Counted from the stretch's first letter, positions 34,948-43,801 are shown. The stretch: DNA of 64,000 nt from Oscillospiraceae bacterium (GCA_015064695.1 SVRS01000005.1:1-64000), one strand, 5' to 3'. The notes: generated by a model from the letters alone, not told the origin. Translations and numbers: made by a program.

Positions 34948-37900
34948 TTAACCGTGATATTTGTAAACGTGCATCTGGTAGATTCGGCAGGTCTTATCGA
35001 AGCCGGGAGTGGGACGGGTGATGTAAATGCGAACGTAGCGAGCATTTACGGGTGCGAACTCGTGGATGGTCCAGTAGTCGTGGTTTTCCTGAACGTCCTC
35101 CAGTAGGGTCCAGTCATCCTCCTCCGAGGCACGGCACTCCAGGCGGAAGGTTACGGTGCTGTCGCAGTGATCCTCGTACTCGCCGCAGTGCTCGGCCAGG
35201 ATCTTGTGAATGGGGGTGATCTCACCCAGATCTACTTCCAGCCAGCCGAAATGCTGGTCATTGATCTCGCCAGCCCACTTGTCGGCGGAGGTACCGTTGA
35301 AGGCGTGGTCGGGCGTTTCATGCTCGAAGCGATAGGTGTGAGAGCGGCAGGGCTTGCGGAGGGCTACGTTTTCGCCCAGCTTGGTGAACACGGCGTGGAT
35401 CTCACAGTCGCTCTTGCCGATGCGGACCAGGGCCTGTACGTCATCCTGCCACAGGATGTCGGCGGTTCCGCCGAAGCCCTCAAATACGCCGTTTTCGTTG
35501 CAACGCAGGGATTTAACACGGATGAGATCGCCCTCGTGGTAGAAGCCGGAGCCAACCATGTTCACAGCGGTGAAGTGGTAGAGGGGGCCCTCCTTCTCCT
35601 TCACGTAGTCGTAGAGAGGAGCGGTGGGCAGAACGCTCTGCCGCTCGTCGGAGATGGCGGTGATGGCCGTAACCAGGATGCGCTCATCCTCGGGAAGGGT
35701 GATGCTGTCGGCGCCATTCACGTCGATGACGTACTTGAAGATATTGGCGAATTTGTAAGGACGGTCGCCGTCCTTGTCGTGGGTGTGGGAGTAGCTGACG
35801 GCCACGGGCTCACGGTTGATATAGGCCTGTGTGCCACAGGCGATGAGATCCCAGGCTCCTACGTCGGCGCTGAAATCACGAATTGTGACGGGAGTACCGC
35901 AAAGCTCGGTCTGCACGTCGCCGTTGGCGGAGGCGGCCAGGATGGCAACCTTACGGGTGCCTGCGGGGAGGGTGACCGTCTGTCCGCGGCAGATGACGGC
36001 GTTGGCCTCGCCGGGGTTGCCCAGCTTGAATTGCAGGCCTCCGCAGGAGAGGACCGCCTCGTACAGCTCCTCAGGGATGGAGATGCCCTGACCGAACTCA
36101 CCGGCCGTCAGATCGGAGGCGGGGGAGGTGACGCGAGTGTTGTATGCCAGGGAAACGGGCGTACCAACGTGATCCTCGGCCTTGCGACCTGCAACGGTCA
36201 GAGCGAAGGTCTTGACGGCGTAGGGGGTCATATCGAAGGTAAGACCGCTCTCGTCAAAGGCTACAGGGGTATTACCCTCCTCGTAGCCGTTGGTTTCCAC
36301 GGCCGAAAGGATGGAAGCGGCCAGGGTGAGGCGCACGTTCTTTTGCTCTACGGCGGAGGTGCTTTGCACGCGGACGATCAAGCGGTCGCCCTTTTCCTCC
36401 TCCTTGATGCAACGGATGGTGACCTCGGGGGTATTGGTGTCAGCGAAGGAGAGGGCGAAGCCTTCACCCTCGTGCTTCTGTACCGTGAAGCCCAGCAAGG
36501 GGGTGTTCAGACATTCTGCCTCGGCGGAGATGCCGTCACGGGTCGCGCCGTGAGAGGTGATGGCGTAGCGGAAGAGATTCTTGCCGTGATCCTGCCAGTT
36601 TTGGGCGGAGAAGGACTTGAACTCGTCGATGGGGGTATGGATGAGGGAGAGGCGGAGGGTGTTATCGTTGGGCTTTTCCATGCCGTACTTACAGTCGTTC
36701 AGAATGGACACGCCGAAGGAGCCGTCGGGCTCGGAGAGGTCAGCCCACTGGTGGACGCAGTGCTGGAAGTAGGGATAGGAATCGGTATTTCCGGCCTCCT
36801 GGACACCCAGGCCCAGGTCAAAGGATGCGGTGGGGTTGGAAACCGTCAAGGGGAAGCCAGCCGACAGGAAGGATTTGAGGTTGTGCCAATCCACGTTGTT
36901 ATCCACGTTGACACGCTGACCGCCTGCGGTGAGGTAAATTGTCTGGACGTACTCAGAGTCGCTGGGGGCGTTGCTCTCGCGACGGATGACCTTGATGGCC
37001 ACGACGGCGGGACCCTTTTCCACGATCTCCATGGAAAGCTTGCCACCTACGTCGGTGAAGGGAAGCTTGGTGTCCTCGTACTTGATCTCCCAAGAGGGCC
37101 ATACGACGTTGTTATCCTCGCGAATGCCCAGGGTAGAGGGAGCGGCCAGCAGCTCGCGTTTGTTCTGCTTGTCGAAGATGGAGGCGATCTGACCCTCGGA
37201 GTTCAGCTCCACGCGGTAGCGGGCGTTCTCCAAGCTGTTCTCGGATACGGACAGATCGGTGGGGAGGGTGCAGTCGTTCTCCGATGCCACCACGTTGAAT
37301 ACGGTAAAGCTGACGGGAGCTACCTCGGCCACGAAGAGGACCACGGGACTGCCGTCGATCTCGGATATCGAACACTGGGAAGGAACCTCCGAGCCGTCTG
37401 CGGTATATACGCGGGCGTGCTTGGCGCCTGCGGGCAGGGGGGCAGAGACCAGGTCGGCACGGGCAAAGCTGACAGGGTTATAGACCACGACGGGCTCACC
37501 CGAGACATTGGTGTTCAGGGCAGAGGCCACGGCATCAACGGAGGCGGTCATTTCATCGGCCAGGACGTTCTGGGCGATGACGTAATCGTTGAAGGTGAAG
37601 AGGTAGGCCTCCAGGCGGGAGGTGCCTGGGAGATCGTCGTGGAACTGGTGCCAGAGGAACATCTTCCAGGCGAAGTCCAGGCGCTCCTTGGGGTAGCTGG
37701 CCTTACCCAGCCACTTGGCCATGCTGGCGGCCCGCTCGACGGCGTCGGCGGACAGCTCACACTTGCGGTTCCAGCGCTTGCTGATGGTGCGGGAGGTGAG
37801 GGTGCCGTAGCCGTGGGGGATATGGAGGTGTCCGCGGTAGGTGGGGAGGGCATCGATCTGCTCGGGGGTCAGCTCGTTGAAGATCTGATCCGTGGAGGCG

Positions 37901-38718
37901 GAAATCACCTCAAAGGGCTTGTCCTCGCCGTTCTGCTCCACGGCCTCGTTGAGGACGCGGATAGAGCCCTCTGTGGGGGCACCGCCGAAGTCGCCCACGC
38001 CGTAGTACATCATGTGAGCGGGAACGCCTGCGTGGGTGATGTTGTGGTTGATGCGGTCCATGTAGGAAGCTCGCTCGTGGAAGGGGGTGGCATCACCGTC
38101 CAGAGAGGTGGTGTAGCCGCCCGGGAGCAGAGAGCCGACAACGTAGTTCCCGTCGGGGCCGACCCACTTACCCAGATCCATACGGGGAGAGTCATCATTG
38201 GGCATGGGAACCGAGGCGGTGCCGTCGTCGTGAAGGATGGGGGCGCCAAGACCCCAGAACAGCTTTTGGGTGGAGAAGCCCTTCAGACCCATATGGGCGG
38301 CGATGGAGGGGAGGGAGTAGCGGAAGCCGAAGCAATCGGTGAGGAAGATATCCGTGCTTTTCTTGCCGAACTCCGACTCAAAAAAGCCGTTGCCCAGGAG
38401 GATCTGGCGCATGTAGGCCTCGGAGGAGGGAACGTTGGTATCGCTGGCATCCCACTGGCTTCCGGCCACGTTCCAGCGGCCCTCGGCCACGTAGTCCTTG
38501 ATCTGGGCGTATTCCTCGGGGTAATACTCCTTAGCCAGCTTGTAGCGGAAGGCTCCCTCGAAGTTCATGCGGTAGTGGGGATATTTCTTGAAGAGCTCAA
38601 GATTATCGAGCAGGGTATTTCGCATATATTCGCGGATAGTGGTTTGGATGGTCCAGTTCCACTGCGTGTCCAGGTGGGGAGTGGACACCACGTATAGCTT
38701 TTTTTTCTGCTTATCCAT
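34948..38718 (-). CDS. large GH38 alpha-mannosidase-like protein with discoidin domain
   Basis: 1256 residues. The N-terminal GH38 domain has the zinc-site start STPHLDTQWNW (H and D as ligands), a region with GRWNVAGSQWDASDTNVPS, and the nucleophile segment FLTDCFGFRYSLP. Helical and beta domains follow (HQFHDDLPGTSRLEAY near 350). The C-terminal 150 residues form an F5/8 type C (discoidin) domain (ENVALRKPC..WLEVDLGEITPIHKI..ARYVRIYI). No signal peptide. Probable exo-alpha-mannosidase on host or plant glycans; the discoidin tail may bind substrate. It is the longest gene here and lies 83 bp downstream of a phosphatase gene. Confidence 0.9.
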   Translation of the reverse strand: MDKQKKKLYVVSTPHLDTQWNWTIQTTIREYMRNTLLDNLELFKKYPHYRMNFEGAFRYKLAKEYYPEEYAQIKDYVAEGRWNVAGSQWDASDTNVPSSEAYMRQILLGNGFFESEFGKKSTDIFLTDCFGFRYSLPSIAAHMGLKGFSTQKLFWGLGAPILHDDGTASVPMPNDDSPRMDLGKWVGPDGNYVVGSLLPGGYTTSLDGDATPFHERASYMDRINHNITHAGVPAHMMYYGVGDFGGAPTEGSIRVLNEAVEQNGEDKPFEVISASTDQIFNELTPEQIDALPTYRGHLHIPHGYGTLTSRTISKRWNRKCELSADAVERAASMAKWLGKASYPKERLDFAWKMFLWHQFHDDLPGTSRLEAYLFTFNDYVIAQNVLADEMTASVDAVASALNTNVSGEPVVVYNPVSFARADLVSAPLPAGAKHARVYTADGSEVPSQCSISEIDGSPVVLFVAEVAPVSFTVFNVVASENDCTLPTDLSVSENSLENARYRVELNSEGQIASIFDKQNKRELLAAPSTLGIREDNNVVWPSWEIKYEDTKLPFTDVGGKLSMEIVEKGPAVVAIKVIRRESNAPSDSEYVQTIYLTAGGQRVNVDNNVDWHNLKSFLSAGFPLTVSNPTASFDLGLGVQEAGNTDSYPYFQHCVHQWADLSEPDGSFGVSILNDCKYGMEKPNDNTLRLSLIHTPIDEFKSFSAQNWQDHGKNLFRYAITSHGATRDGISAEAECLNTPLLGFTVQKHEGEGFALSFADTNTPEVTIRCIKEEEKGDRLIVRVQSTSAVEQKNVRLTLAASILSAVETNGYEEGNTPVAFDESGLTFDMTPYAVKTFALTVAGRKAEDHVGTPVSLAYNTRVTSPASDLTAGEFGQGISIPEELYEAVLSCGGLQFKLGNPGEANAVICRGQTVTLPAGTRKVAILAASANGDVQTELCGTPVTIRDFSADVGAWDLIACGTQAYINREPVAVSYSHTHDKDGDRPYKFANIFKYVIDVNGADSITLPEDERILVTAITAISDERQSVLPTAPLYDYVKEKEGPLYHFTAVNMVGSGFYHEGDLIRVKSLRCNENGVFEGFGGTADILWQDDVQALVRIGKSDCEIHAVFTKLGENVALRKPCRSHTYRFEHETPDHAFNGTSADKWAGEINDQHFGWLEVDLGEITPIHKILAEHCGEYEDHCDSTVTFRLECRASEEDDWTLLEDVQENHDYWTIHEFAPVNARYVRIYITRPTPGFDKTCRIYQMHVYKYHG

Positions 38719-38750
38719 GAGAGGTCCCTTTCTTTGTGCATATGCTACAC

Positions 38751-38786
38751 GGCTGACCGCGGGGATGCATAACCCCGCGGTCAGCC
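38751..38786 (-). repeat. perfect 14-bp intercistronic hairpin
   Basis: GGCTGACCGCGGGG (38751-38764) and CCCCGCGGTCAGCC (38773-38786) with an 8-base loop, between a phosphatase gene and the GH38 gene. There is no T-run on either side. Probably an mRNA-stability or processing element. Confidence 0.55.
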
Positions 38787-38801
38787 AATGGAATTTATTC
38801 G

Positions 38802-39611
38802 TTATTCGGCAAACATGCCCTCGGGCAGATAAGACTGCCAGTTCGCGTTGGCAGGGACACCCAGGGCGTGGGTGACCATGGCGGGAATACTGCGGGTCTG
38901 CATGAAGGGAACCTTCACGTTGTTGACGGTCTTACCGACGGCTACGAAGAATACGAACTTCTCCTCGTCGGTATCGGTGCCGTGGCCGCGGCCGTAGCCG
39001 CCGTGATCAGCGGTGACGATGAACAGGGTATCCTCCAGAATACCTGCCTCGCGGTAGGCCTCGTAGATGCGGCCTGCGTAACCGTCACAGACGTTGATCT
39101 GGTTCAGATGCAGCTCGGAGCCGTAGCCGTGAGCATGGCCTGCGCCGTCCACCGAGTCGAACTGGATGAACAGGAAGTTGGGCTTCTGAGTCTTGACGTA
39201 GTCGCAGATGCGCGCGCAGAGACCCTCGTCATCACCGGTGTCCTTGGTGGTCTGCTCGTCATCAACCAAGCCGTAGTTGATGGGGTTCCAGTTGGAGAAG
39301 CAACCGAGAACTGCGTTGGGCATACCGTCACGGATGATGCGGTACAGGGTGGGATGCTCGTCGGTGGCGAGAGAGTGGGGAGCGGCGCTCAGCTTATCGT
39401 TGTGGAGACCGTGGATCTTGGAGGTGACGCCCATGAGCATGGTGGCCCAGCACTGAGCGGAGTCGGTGGGAACGGCAGTCAGGCAGGTGTCGCAGCTATA
39501 ACCAATCTCCATGAGCTTGCGGATGTTGGGCGCGCAGTTCTCGTCCTTGCGATAGAAATTGCCTGCACCGTCGATGCCTACGATAACAACGTGCTTGTAT
39601 GTAAATGCCAT
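38802..39611 (-). CDS. alkaline phosphatase-superfamily hydrolase, paralogue A
   Basis: 269 residues. The metal-binding start is VVIVGIDGAGNFYRK; the usual Thr nucleophile position reads Ser in VPTDSAQCWATMLMGV; later motifs are FDSVDGAGHAHGYGS and ADHGGYGRGHG. It is closely related to the next upstream gene (39705-40499), sharing TYKHV and IDGAGNFYR. It lacks a signal peptide. Substrate unknown, probably a phosphorylated or otherwise substituted sugar. GGAG-type ribosome binding site just upstream of 39611. Confidence 0.83.
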   Translation of the reverse strand: MAFTYKHVVIVGIDGAGNFYRKDENCAPNIRKLMEIGYSCDTCLTAVPTDSAQCWATMLMGVTSKIHGLHNDKLSAAPHSLATDEHPTLYRIIRDGMPNAVLGCFSNWNPINYGLVDDEQTTKDTGDDEGLCARICDYVKTQKPNFLFIQFDSVDGAGHAHGYGSELHLNQINVCDGYAGRIYEAYREAGILEDTLFIVTADHGGYGRGHGTDTDEEKFVFFVAVGKTVNNVKVPFMQTRSIPAMVTHALGVPANANWQSYLPEGMFAE

Positions 39612-39704
39612 GATGATGTTCTCCTTATGAAGTGTTTGAAGCTTTGAGGGGGTGCCGGGAGCTTGTCAAAAGCTCCTTGGGTGATGGCGGAGCGAAGTCC
39701 TCGA

Positions 39705-40499
39705 TTATTCGGTGAACAGACCCTCGGGAACGACTGCCTGCCATGCGGGATTGCCCTCAACGCCCAGCGCGTGGGTAACGATGGCGGGAATGTCCTTGAC
39801 CTGCATATCCACGTTTGCGCCCTTGTTGATCGTCTTACCGGCGGCGGCGAAGAATACGTACTTCTCCTCGTCGGTGATACCGCCGTGGCCGTGATCCCAA
39901 CCGCCGTGGTCAGCGGTTACGCAGAACAGACCGTCCTCCAGCATACCGGCCTCACGGCATGCCTCGTAGATGCGGCCGGTGTAGCCGTCTACGGTGTCCA
40001 GCTGCTCAAGGTGCTTCTCGGTGCCGTAGCCGAAGGAGTGGCCGGCGCCATCCACGGAGTCAAACTGTACGAACAGGAAGGTGGGCTTCTCTGCCTTGAT
40101 GTAATCGCAGATGGTATCGGTCATGGGGCCGTCGTGGTTGGTGCCCTGAGTGGTAGCGGCATCGTCCACGATGCCGAAGTTGATGGGATTCCAGCAGCAG
40201 AAGGAGCCCATTTTTGCCTCGGGCATGGCCTTGCGGATCCAGGTGAACACGGAGGGATACTTGCCGTGGTAGGGGGTGCTGGAAACGATGCCGTTGGTCA
40301 ACTGGTGCAGGTCCGGCAGTACGCCCAGGAGCATGGAGCCCCAGCACTCGGCGGAGATGGTGGGAATGGACGTCAGGCACATATCGGTGCCGGCGCCTTC
40401 TGCAAAAATACGGCGAATGGTGGGCGCTTTGGCGTTGCGGTAAAAGTTGCCTGCGCCATCAATACCGATGACGATCACGTGCTTGTAGGTGTAAGACAT
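39705..40499 (-). CDS. alkaline phosphatase-superfamily hydrolase, paralogue B
   Basis: 264 residues, start at 40499 (MSYTYKHVIVIGIDGAGNFYR) after AAGGAGGAC. The nucleophile region reads IPTISAECWGSMLLGV (Ser), with FDSVDGAGHSFGYGT and ADHGGWDHGHG later. It is a tandem paralogue of the gene at 38802-39611. The 5' leader contains two small hairpins (TTCGCCC-CC-GGGCGAA and CTCCGA-TCGGAG), of unknown function. It begins the minus-strand group of phosphatases, GH38 and GH95. Confidence 0.83.
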   Translation of the reverse strand: MSYTYKHVIVIGIDGAGNFYRNAKAPTIRRIFAEGAGTDMCLTSIPTISAECWGSMLLGVLPDLHQLTNGIVSSTPYHGKYPSVFTWIRKAMPEAKMGSFCCWNPINFGIVDDAATTQGTNHDGPMTDTICDYIKAEKPTFLFVQFDSVDGAGHSFGYGTEKHLEQLDTVDGYTGRIYEACREAGMLEDGLFCVTADHGGWDHGHGGITDEEKYVFFAAAGKTINKGANVDMQVKDIPAIVTHALGVEGNPAWQAVVPEGLFTE

Positions 40500-40593
40500 A
40501 GCGGTGTCCTCCTTGATTATGCATACATTCGTTCGTTTCGCCCGGGGGCGAACCACGCCCTCCGATTCCATTCGGAGAGTCTGGTTTGACTCC

Positions 40594-40654
40594 GGTAAAA
40601 AAGGGGAGGCCTGTACCCACGGAATTTTCGTAAAATCCGAAGAGTACAAGCCTC
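40594..40654 (-). terminator. intrinsic terminator of the LamG surface-protein gene
   Basis: Minus strand: GAGGCTTGTAC (40654-40644) pairs with GTACAGGCCTC (40616-40606), one mismatch, then CCCTTTTTT. It isolates the surface-protein mRNA from the phosphatase group. Confidence 0.75.
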
Positions 40655-40714
40655 TGAGTCATGGTGGCTTTATTATGTTATGTAGGGGGGACATACCATA
40701 AACTCGCCGGGTTT

Positions 40715-40743
40715 GGATCATGCGGCGGGGCGCCGCATGATCC
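40715..40743 (-). repeat. perfect 12-bp hairpin after the surface-protein gene
   Basis: GGATCATGCGGC (40715-40726) and GCCGCATGATCC (40732-40743), 5-base loop, no T-run. It may stabilise the 3' end of the surface-protein mRNA upstream of the true terminator. Confidence 0.5.
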
Positions 40744-40768
40744 GATTGAATTGGTAAAAAGGGTTAAA

Positions 40769-42496
40769 TTAGTCCTTCTTCTTCAGAGCTACGAAAGCAG
40801 CAGCAGCGGAGAGAACAGCGATAGCGCCGAAACCAACAACGGAAGCGCAACCGTCATCTTCGGTAGCGGTGGTGCCGGCGGTGGTGCCAGCGGTGGTGCC
40901 AGCGGTGGTACCAGCGGTGGTACCGGCAGTGGTGCCAGCCTCGGTCTCCTCGTCGGTCTCCTCGGTGGTGCCAGCCTCGGTCTCATCGTCGGTCTCCTCA
41001 ACGATGGGCTCCTCACCGGAGTAAATCAGAGCCTCGTTCTCGGTAGCGAAGAATGCGATCTCCTTCAGGTAGATAACGGCATCCTGGGTCATACCGGAGA
41101 TGTCAACGTACATCTTGATGATCTGCTCGCAGTCATCGAAAATGCCCTCAACGTCGTAGATCAGGTACTGGTCCTCACCTTCCTTGTCGAAGTCGATACC
41201 ACCGTACAGAGAACCGGTGGAGTACTCAACGTCGGACGCGGTGTTTGCATCGTAACCGATGAACTTGATGTTAAAGTCCTCAAACTCGTCCTCAACGGCC
41301 AGCTTGATGACAATGTACTGAGCCTTGTCACCACCTACGGGCATGATGCCTGCACGGGTGCAGAATGCCTGGTACATAATGTCGAAGGAAACAGCGGTGA
41401 TCTCGCCACCGGTAACAACGTCGGTCTCGTTCTCCTCGGTCTTCATGAGCTTAGCGCCTTCCCAGCCCTCTTCGCCCTCGTAGGGGTACAGGTAGTCGAG
41501 CAGGTTGGTGGAGCCGTAGAAACCGATCAGGGGGATCATGTCGGTGTTCTTGTCGAACACGAGCTTCTCTGCGGTGTAACCGGTCAGGTCAGCACCACCG
41601 GCGAAGTTCTTGTCGAGCTCGGGGTCATAGCGCTCAACAGCGTCGATGGTGTTGCCGGAGCGGTAGTTGAACTTGTCGGCAGCAACGTTCTGAGCAACCT
41701 CATCAGCGGTCAGAGCGCGGTTGTAGATACGGAGAGAGTAGATCTCGCCACCCCATCTACGCAGGGGGTTGGTGTGACCAAAGTAAACGTAGTCCAGGGT
41801 CATGTTGTACTGAGACTCACCCCAGTCAAGCTGGGTACCGTCGGAGTAGAGGTGAACGTTACCGGTCTGGTCCGGGTTGGACTCCTTGTCGCGGGTACCG
41901 TCGAACGCGGTCAGGTCGGAGGTAACGGACAGGGTGCAGCCGTTGAACTTCTCCCAAGCGTTCTTCATGGAAGGACGGTTGGAGTCGCCGTTGGAATCCT
42001 GGTTCTTGTACTCGAGCTTGAAGTACTCGTCACCGTTGGGATCGGTCTCGGAGCAACGGATGAATACGGACAGCTCGTCGTTAGCGGAGGACAGCAGAGT
42101 GATGTAGTTGGTAGCATCGTACTCCAGGCTGCCGGTTACGATCTCGATGGTGTAAGCGTTGCCCTGCAGAACGTTCTTAACGGCCTCGGGGAGCTCCAGG
42201 TATACACCGGTCTCGGGGTTGATCTTCAGAGAACCGTTCTCCCAAGAAATATGGTTCTTGGAAACAGCGGATCTCAGGTCGATGTGGTTGAGGTTACCGG
42301 TCAGGTCCTTCCAGTAGTCGGACATGGGGTCTACGGAACCGTTAGCATTGTTGGTAGCATCGTACCAAGCAACCAGGCCGTCCTTCACAACATCCTGGGG
42401 AGCCACAGCGGAAGCGCCGAAGGTGAAGCAAGTGAAGCAACCCAGAACCATGGTAGCGATCATTGCCACAGCAACAATCTTCTTCATAGTGTTCAT
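40769..42496 (-). CDS. LamG-domain surface protein with repeat stalk and C-terminal membrane anchor
   Basis: 575 residues, start at 42496 after AAAAAGGAG. Residues 1-31 are a Sec signal peptide ending in ASA. Residues about 35-225 resemble a LamG/concanavalin-like domain (DGLVAWYDATNN, YWKDLTGNLNHIDL, GGEIYSLRIYNRALTADE). A second beta domain spans about 250-480. Then come two copies of TTEETDEETEAG, a (TTAG)n stalk, and a C-terminal hydrophobic segment GCASVVGFGAIAVLSAAAA ending in KKKD. There is no LPXTG. It should be displayed on the cell surface to bind glycans. Its promoter carries the TGTCCAAC direct repeat, and it has its own terminator. Confidence 0.85.
   Translation of the reverse strand: MNTMKKIVAVAMIATMVLGCFTCFTFGASAVAPQDVVKDGLVAWYDATNNANGSVDPMSDYWKDLTGNLNHIDLRSAVSKNHISWENGSLKINPETGVYLELPEAVKNVLQGNAYTIEIVTGSLEYDATNYITLLSSANDELSVFIRCSETDPNGDEYFKLEYKNQDSNGDSNRPSMKNAWEKFNGCTLSVTSDLTAFDGTRDKESNPDQTGNVHLYSDGTQLDWGESQYNMTLDYVYFGHTNPLRRWGGEIYSLRIYNRALTADEVAQNVAADKFNYRSGNTIDAVERYDPELDKNFAGGADLTGYTAEKLVFDKNTDMIPLIGFYGSTNLLDYLYPYEGEEGWEGAKLMKTEENETDVVTGGEITAVSFDIMYQAFCTRAGIMPVGGDKAQYIVIKLAVEDEFEDFNIKFIGYDANTASDVEYSTGSLYGGIDFDKEGEDQYLIYDVEGIFDDCEQIIKMYVDISGMTQDAVIYLKEIAFFATENEALIYSGEEPIVEETDDETEAGTTEETDEETEAGTTAGTTAGTTAGTTAGTTAGTTATEDDGCASVVGFGAIAVLSAAAAFVALKKKD
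40868..41000. repeat. tandem repeats encoding the Thr-rich stalk
   Basis: Six copies of a 12-bp unit (GGTGGTGCCAGC and variants, 40868-40939) encode the TTAG repeats. Two copies of a roughly 33-36-bp unit (40940-41000) encode TEETDEETEAG. Copy number is likely to vary between strains. Confidence 0.8.
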
Positions 42497-42609
42497 TGTA
42501 GTATTCTCCTTTTTAAATTTTTTCCGGGTCCGGGGATCTCCGTGATCTTTGCGTCCCCCTTGAACGTAAAGCATTGAGATAACAGACGTCCGGATTTAGG
42601 GGCATATGC

Positions 42610-42643
42610 ATTGTAGCACAGTGTGTCCAACATATGTCCAACA
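42610..42643 (-). promoter_or_regulatory. SARP-type promoter of the LamG surface-protein gene
   Basis: TGTCCAAC occurs at 42624-42631 and 42635-42642 (11-bp period, ATG preceded). On the minus strand the last repeat ends exactly 8 bp before the -10 TACAAT (42615-42610), which is preceded by TGC. No -35 consensus exists; the repeats occupy that place. The same layout occurs at 43718-43751. Confidence 0.65.
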
Positions 42644-42700
42644 AAAAATAGGTTATTTATGAAAAAAATATGACGTTTTGTTGTTTTTTATGAAAACGAT

Positions 42701-43678
42701 TCAAAAAACCGTTTTTTCTCGGCTCAGAGTTGGGGTCAGGGTGATGGGGGCGCCGTATGAATCCCGGTGGCAGACCCGGGCGGTCAAGGCGCTTTGATCG
42801 TAAACGGCGGTCCATTGCGTGCCGTGAAAAACCTTGGCCATGGCGCTGAAAACCTCCCCGACCTCCGAGACGGGGGTGCTTGCGAGATAGTCGCTGAGGA
42901 TCCCGTAGCGCTCGATGGAATTATTCCGCGCTTGCCCGAAATAGGGGCCGGGAGTGAGATAGTGGTTGGTCATAACGGCGGTCTCTACCACCGACATTTG
43001 ATTATGGATGTATTCTACGCACACGCTCCGCCCCTTCGCGTCCGAGATCAGATAGTGGACGGTCAGCCCCGTTGTGGTGGAGAGATCGTATTGGCGAAGG
43101 AGGTTCAGCGCCTCGTCGGTGGTGGCGGCCTTATCCAGGATCAGGCGGATGGCGGTGGTGATGGTCAGATGGGGCTTCCCTGTGGATTGCTTCAATTCCA
43201 TGCCGTCGGGCAGAAGATTGACCGAAATGCAGACGCCCTGCTGGTTCATACCGTCCAAAGGAGCGTAGTAAGCGGCGATGGGGAGCTTGCTCGGCTCCAG
43301 GGGGCCGCTTCGCTTGGAAACGAAATCCGGGTTCACCGAGGAATAGGAGGCGTAGCCGTCCTCGGGAAAGGCGGTCAGCATCAGCAGGGGGCAATCTCCC
43401 CAATCGAAATTCCGCCCGAACAGGTAGCCGTCGCGGCTCCGGGCCTGCATGGTGCTGCAGCCCATGCCCTCCACGCAGAAGCGCAAGCCCTCGGGGCTGT
43501 TCAGAATGCGGCGAATGAAGTCGTAGGTGCCGTCCTCGGTGTCGGCGCCGCCCTCGGCCAGGAATCGATCGAAGCCGAAATCTCCTGCGCAGGCAACGGT
43601 GCTGAAATTCTCGGTAACGCGAGTGAAGGGGGCGAGTAAGCGGATCCCTGCGAAGCTGTCAGAGGATGAAGAATTCAT
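42701..43678 (-). CDS. linear amide C-N hydrolase (choloylglycine hydrolase superfamily)
   Basis: 325 residues. Ntn-hydrolase of the bile-salt hydrolase/penicillin acylase superfamily. The catalytic Cys is C74 in GMGCSTMQA, followed by GRNFDW (90-95). The segment GDFGFDRFL at 32-40 and the 73-residue lead match the 'linear amide C-N hydrolase' group of Clostridia, in which the Cys is exposed by processing; this copy lacks the usual N-terminal membrane anchor. Later motifs LDGMNQQGVCISVN and VMTNHYL fit. Possible substrates are N-acyl amides such as conjugated bile acids, but that is uncertain. Its promoter carries the TGTCCAAC repeat. Confidence 0.82.
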   Translation of the reverse strand: MNSSSSDSFAGIRLLAPFTRVTENFSTVACAGDFGFDRFLAEGGADTEDGTYDFIRRILNSPEGLRFCVEGMGCSTMQARSRDGYLFGRNFDWGDCPLLMLTAFPEDGYASYSSVNPDFVSKRSGPLEPSKLPIAAYYAPLDGMNQQGVCISVNLLPDGMELKQSTGKPHLTITTAIRLILDKAATTDEALNLLRQYDLSTTTGLTVHYLISDAKGRSVCVEYIHNQMSVVETAVMTNHYLTPGPYFGQARNNSIERYGILSDYLASTPVSEVGEVFSAMAKVFHGTQWTAVYDQSALTARVCHRDSYGAPITLTPTLSREKTVF

Positions 43679-43717
43679 GAAAACCTCCTTGTTGGGATGA
43701 TTTTGCCGGATGGTATC

Positions 43718-43751
43718 ATTCTACTGCGGCCTGTCCAACGGATGTCCAACA
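43718..43751 (-). promoter_or_regulatory. SARP-type promoter of the amide hydrolase gene
   Basis: TGTCCAAC at 43732-43739 and 43743-43750 (11-bp period), each nearly identical to the copy upstream of the LamG gene. On the minus strand the last repeat ends 8 bp before TAGAAT (43723-43718). No -35 consensus is present. Confidence 0.65.
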
Positions 43752-43801
43752 GAATCGGGGGGCTTTTGGCAAAATTCATGAAAGAAAATTTCAAAATACT
43801 C

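Noticed and set aside
35167..38697. Very long plus-strand open frame (about 1176 codons) opposite the GH38 gene
   Set aside because: It is antisense to a convincing GH38 gene, has no ribosome binding site, and its translation is low-complexity Gly/Val/His-rich, as expected from G+C-rich codon bias.
40661..42577. 638-codon plus-strand frame opposite the LamG surface-protein gene
   Set aside because: Antisense shadow of the repeat-rich gene; translation is Gly/Val/Leu-rich with no domain. The minus-strand gene has signal peptide, domains and promoter.
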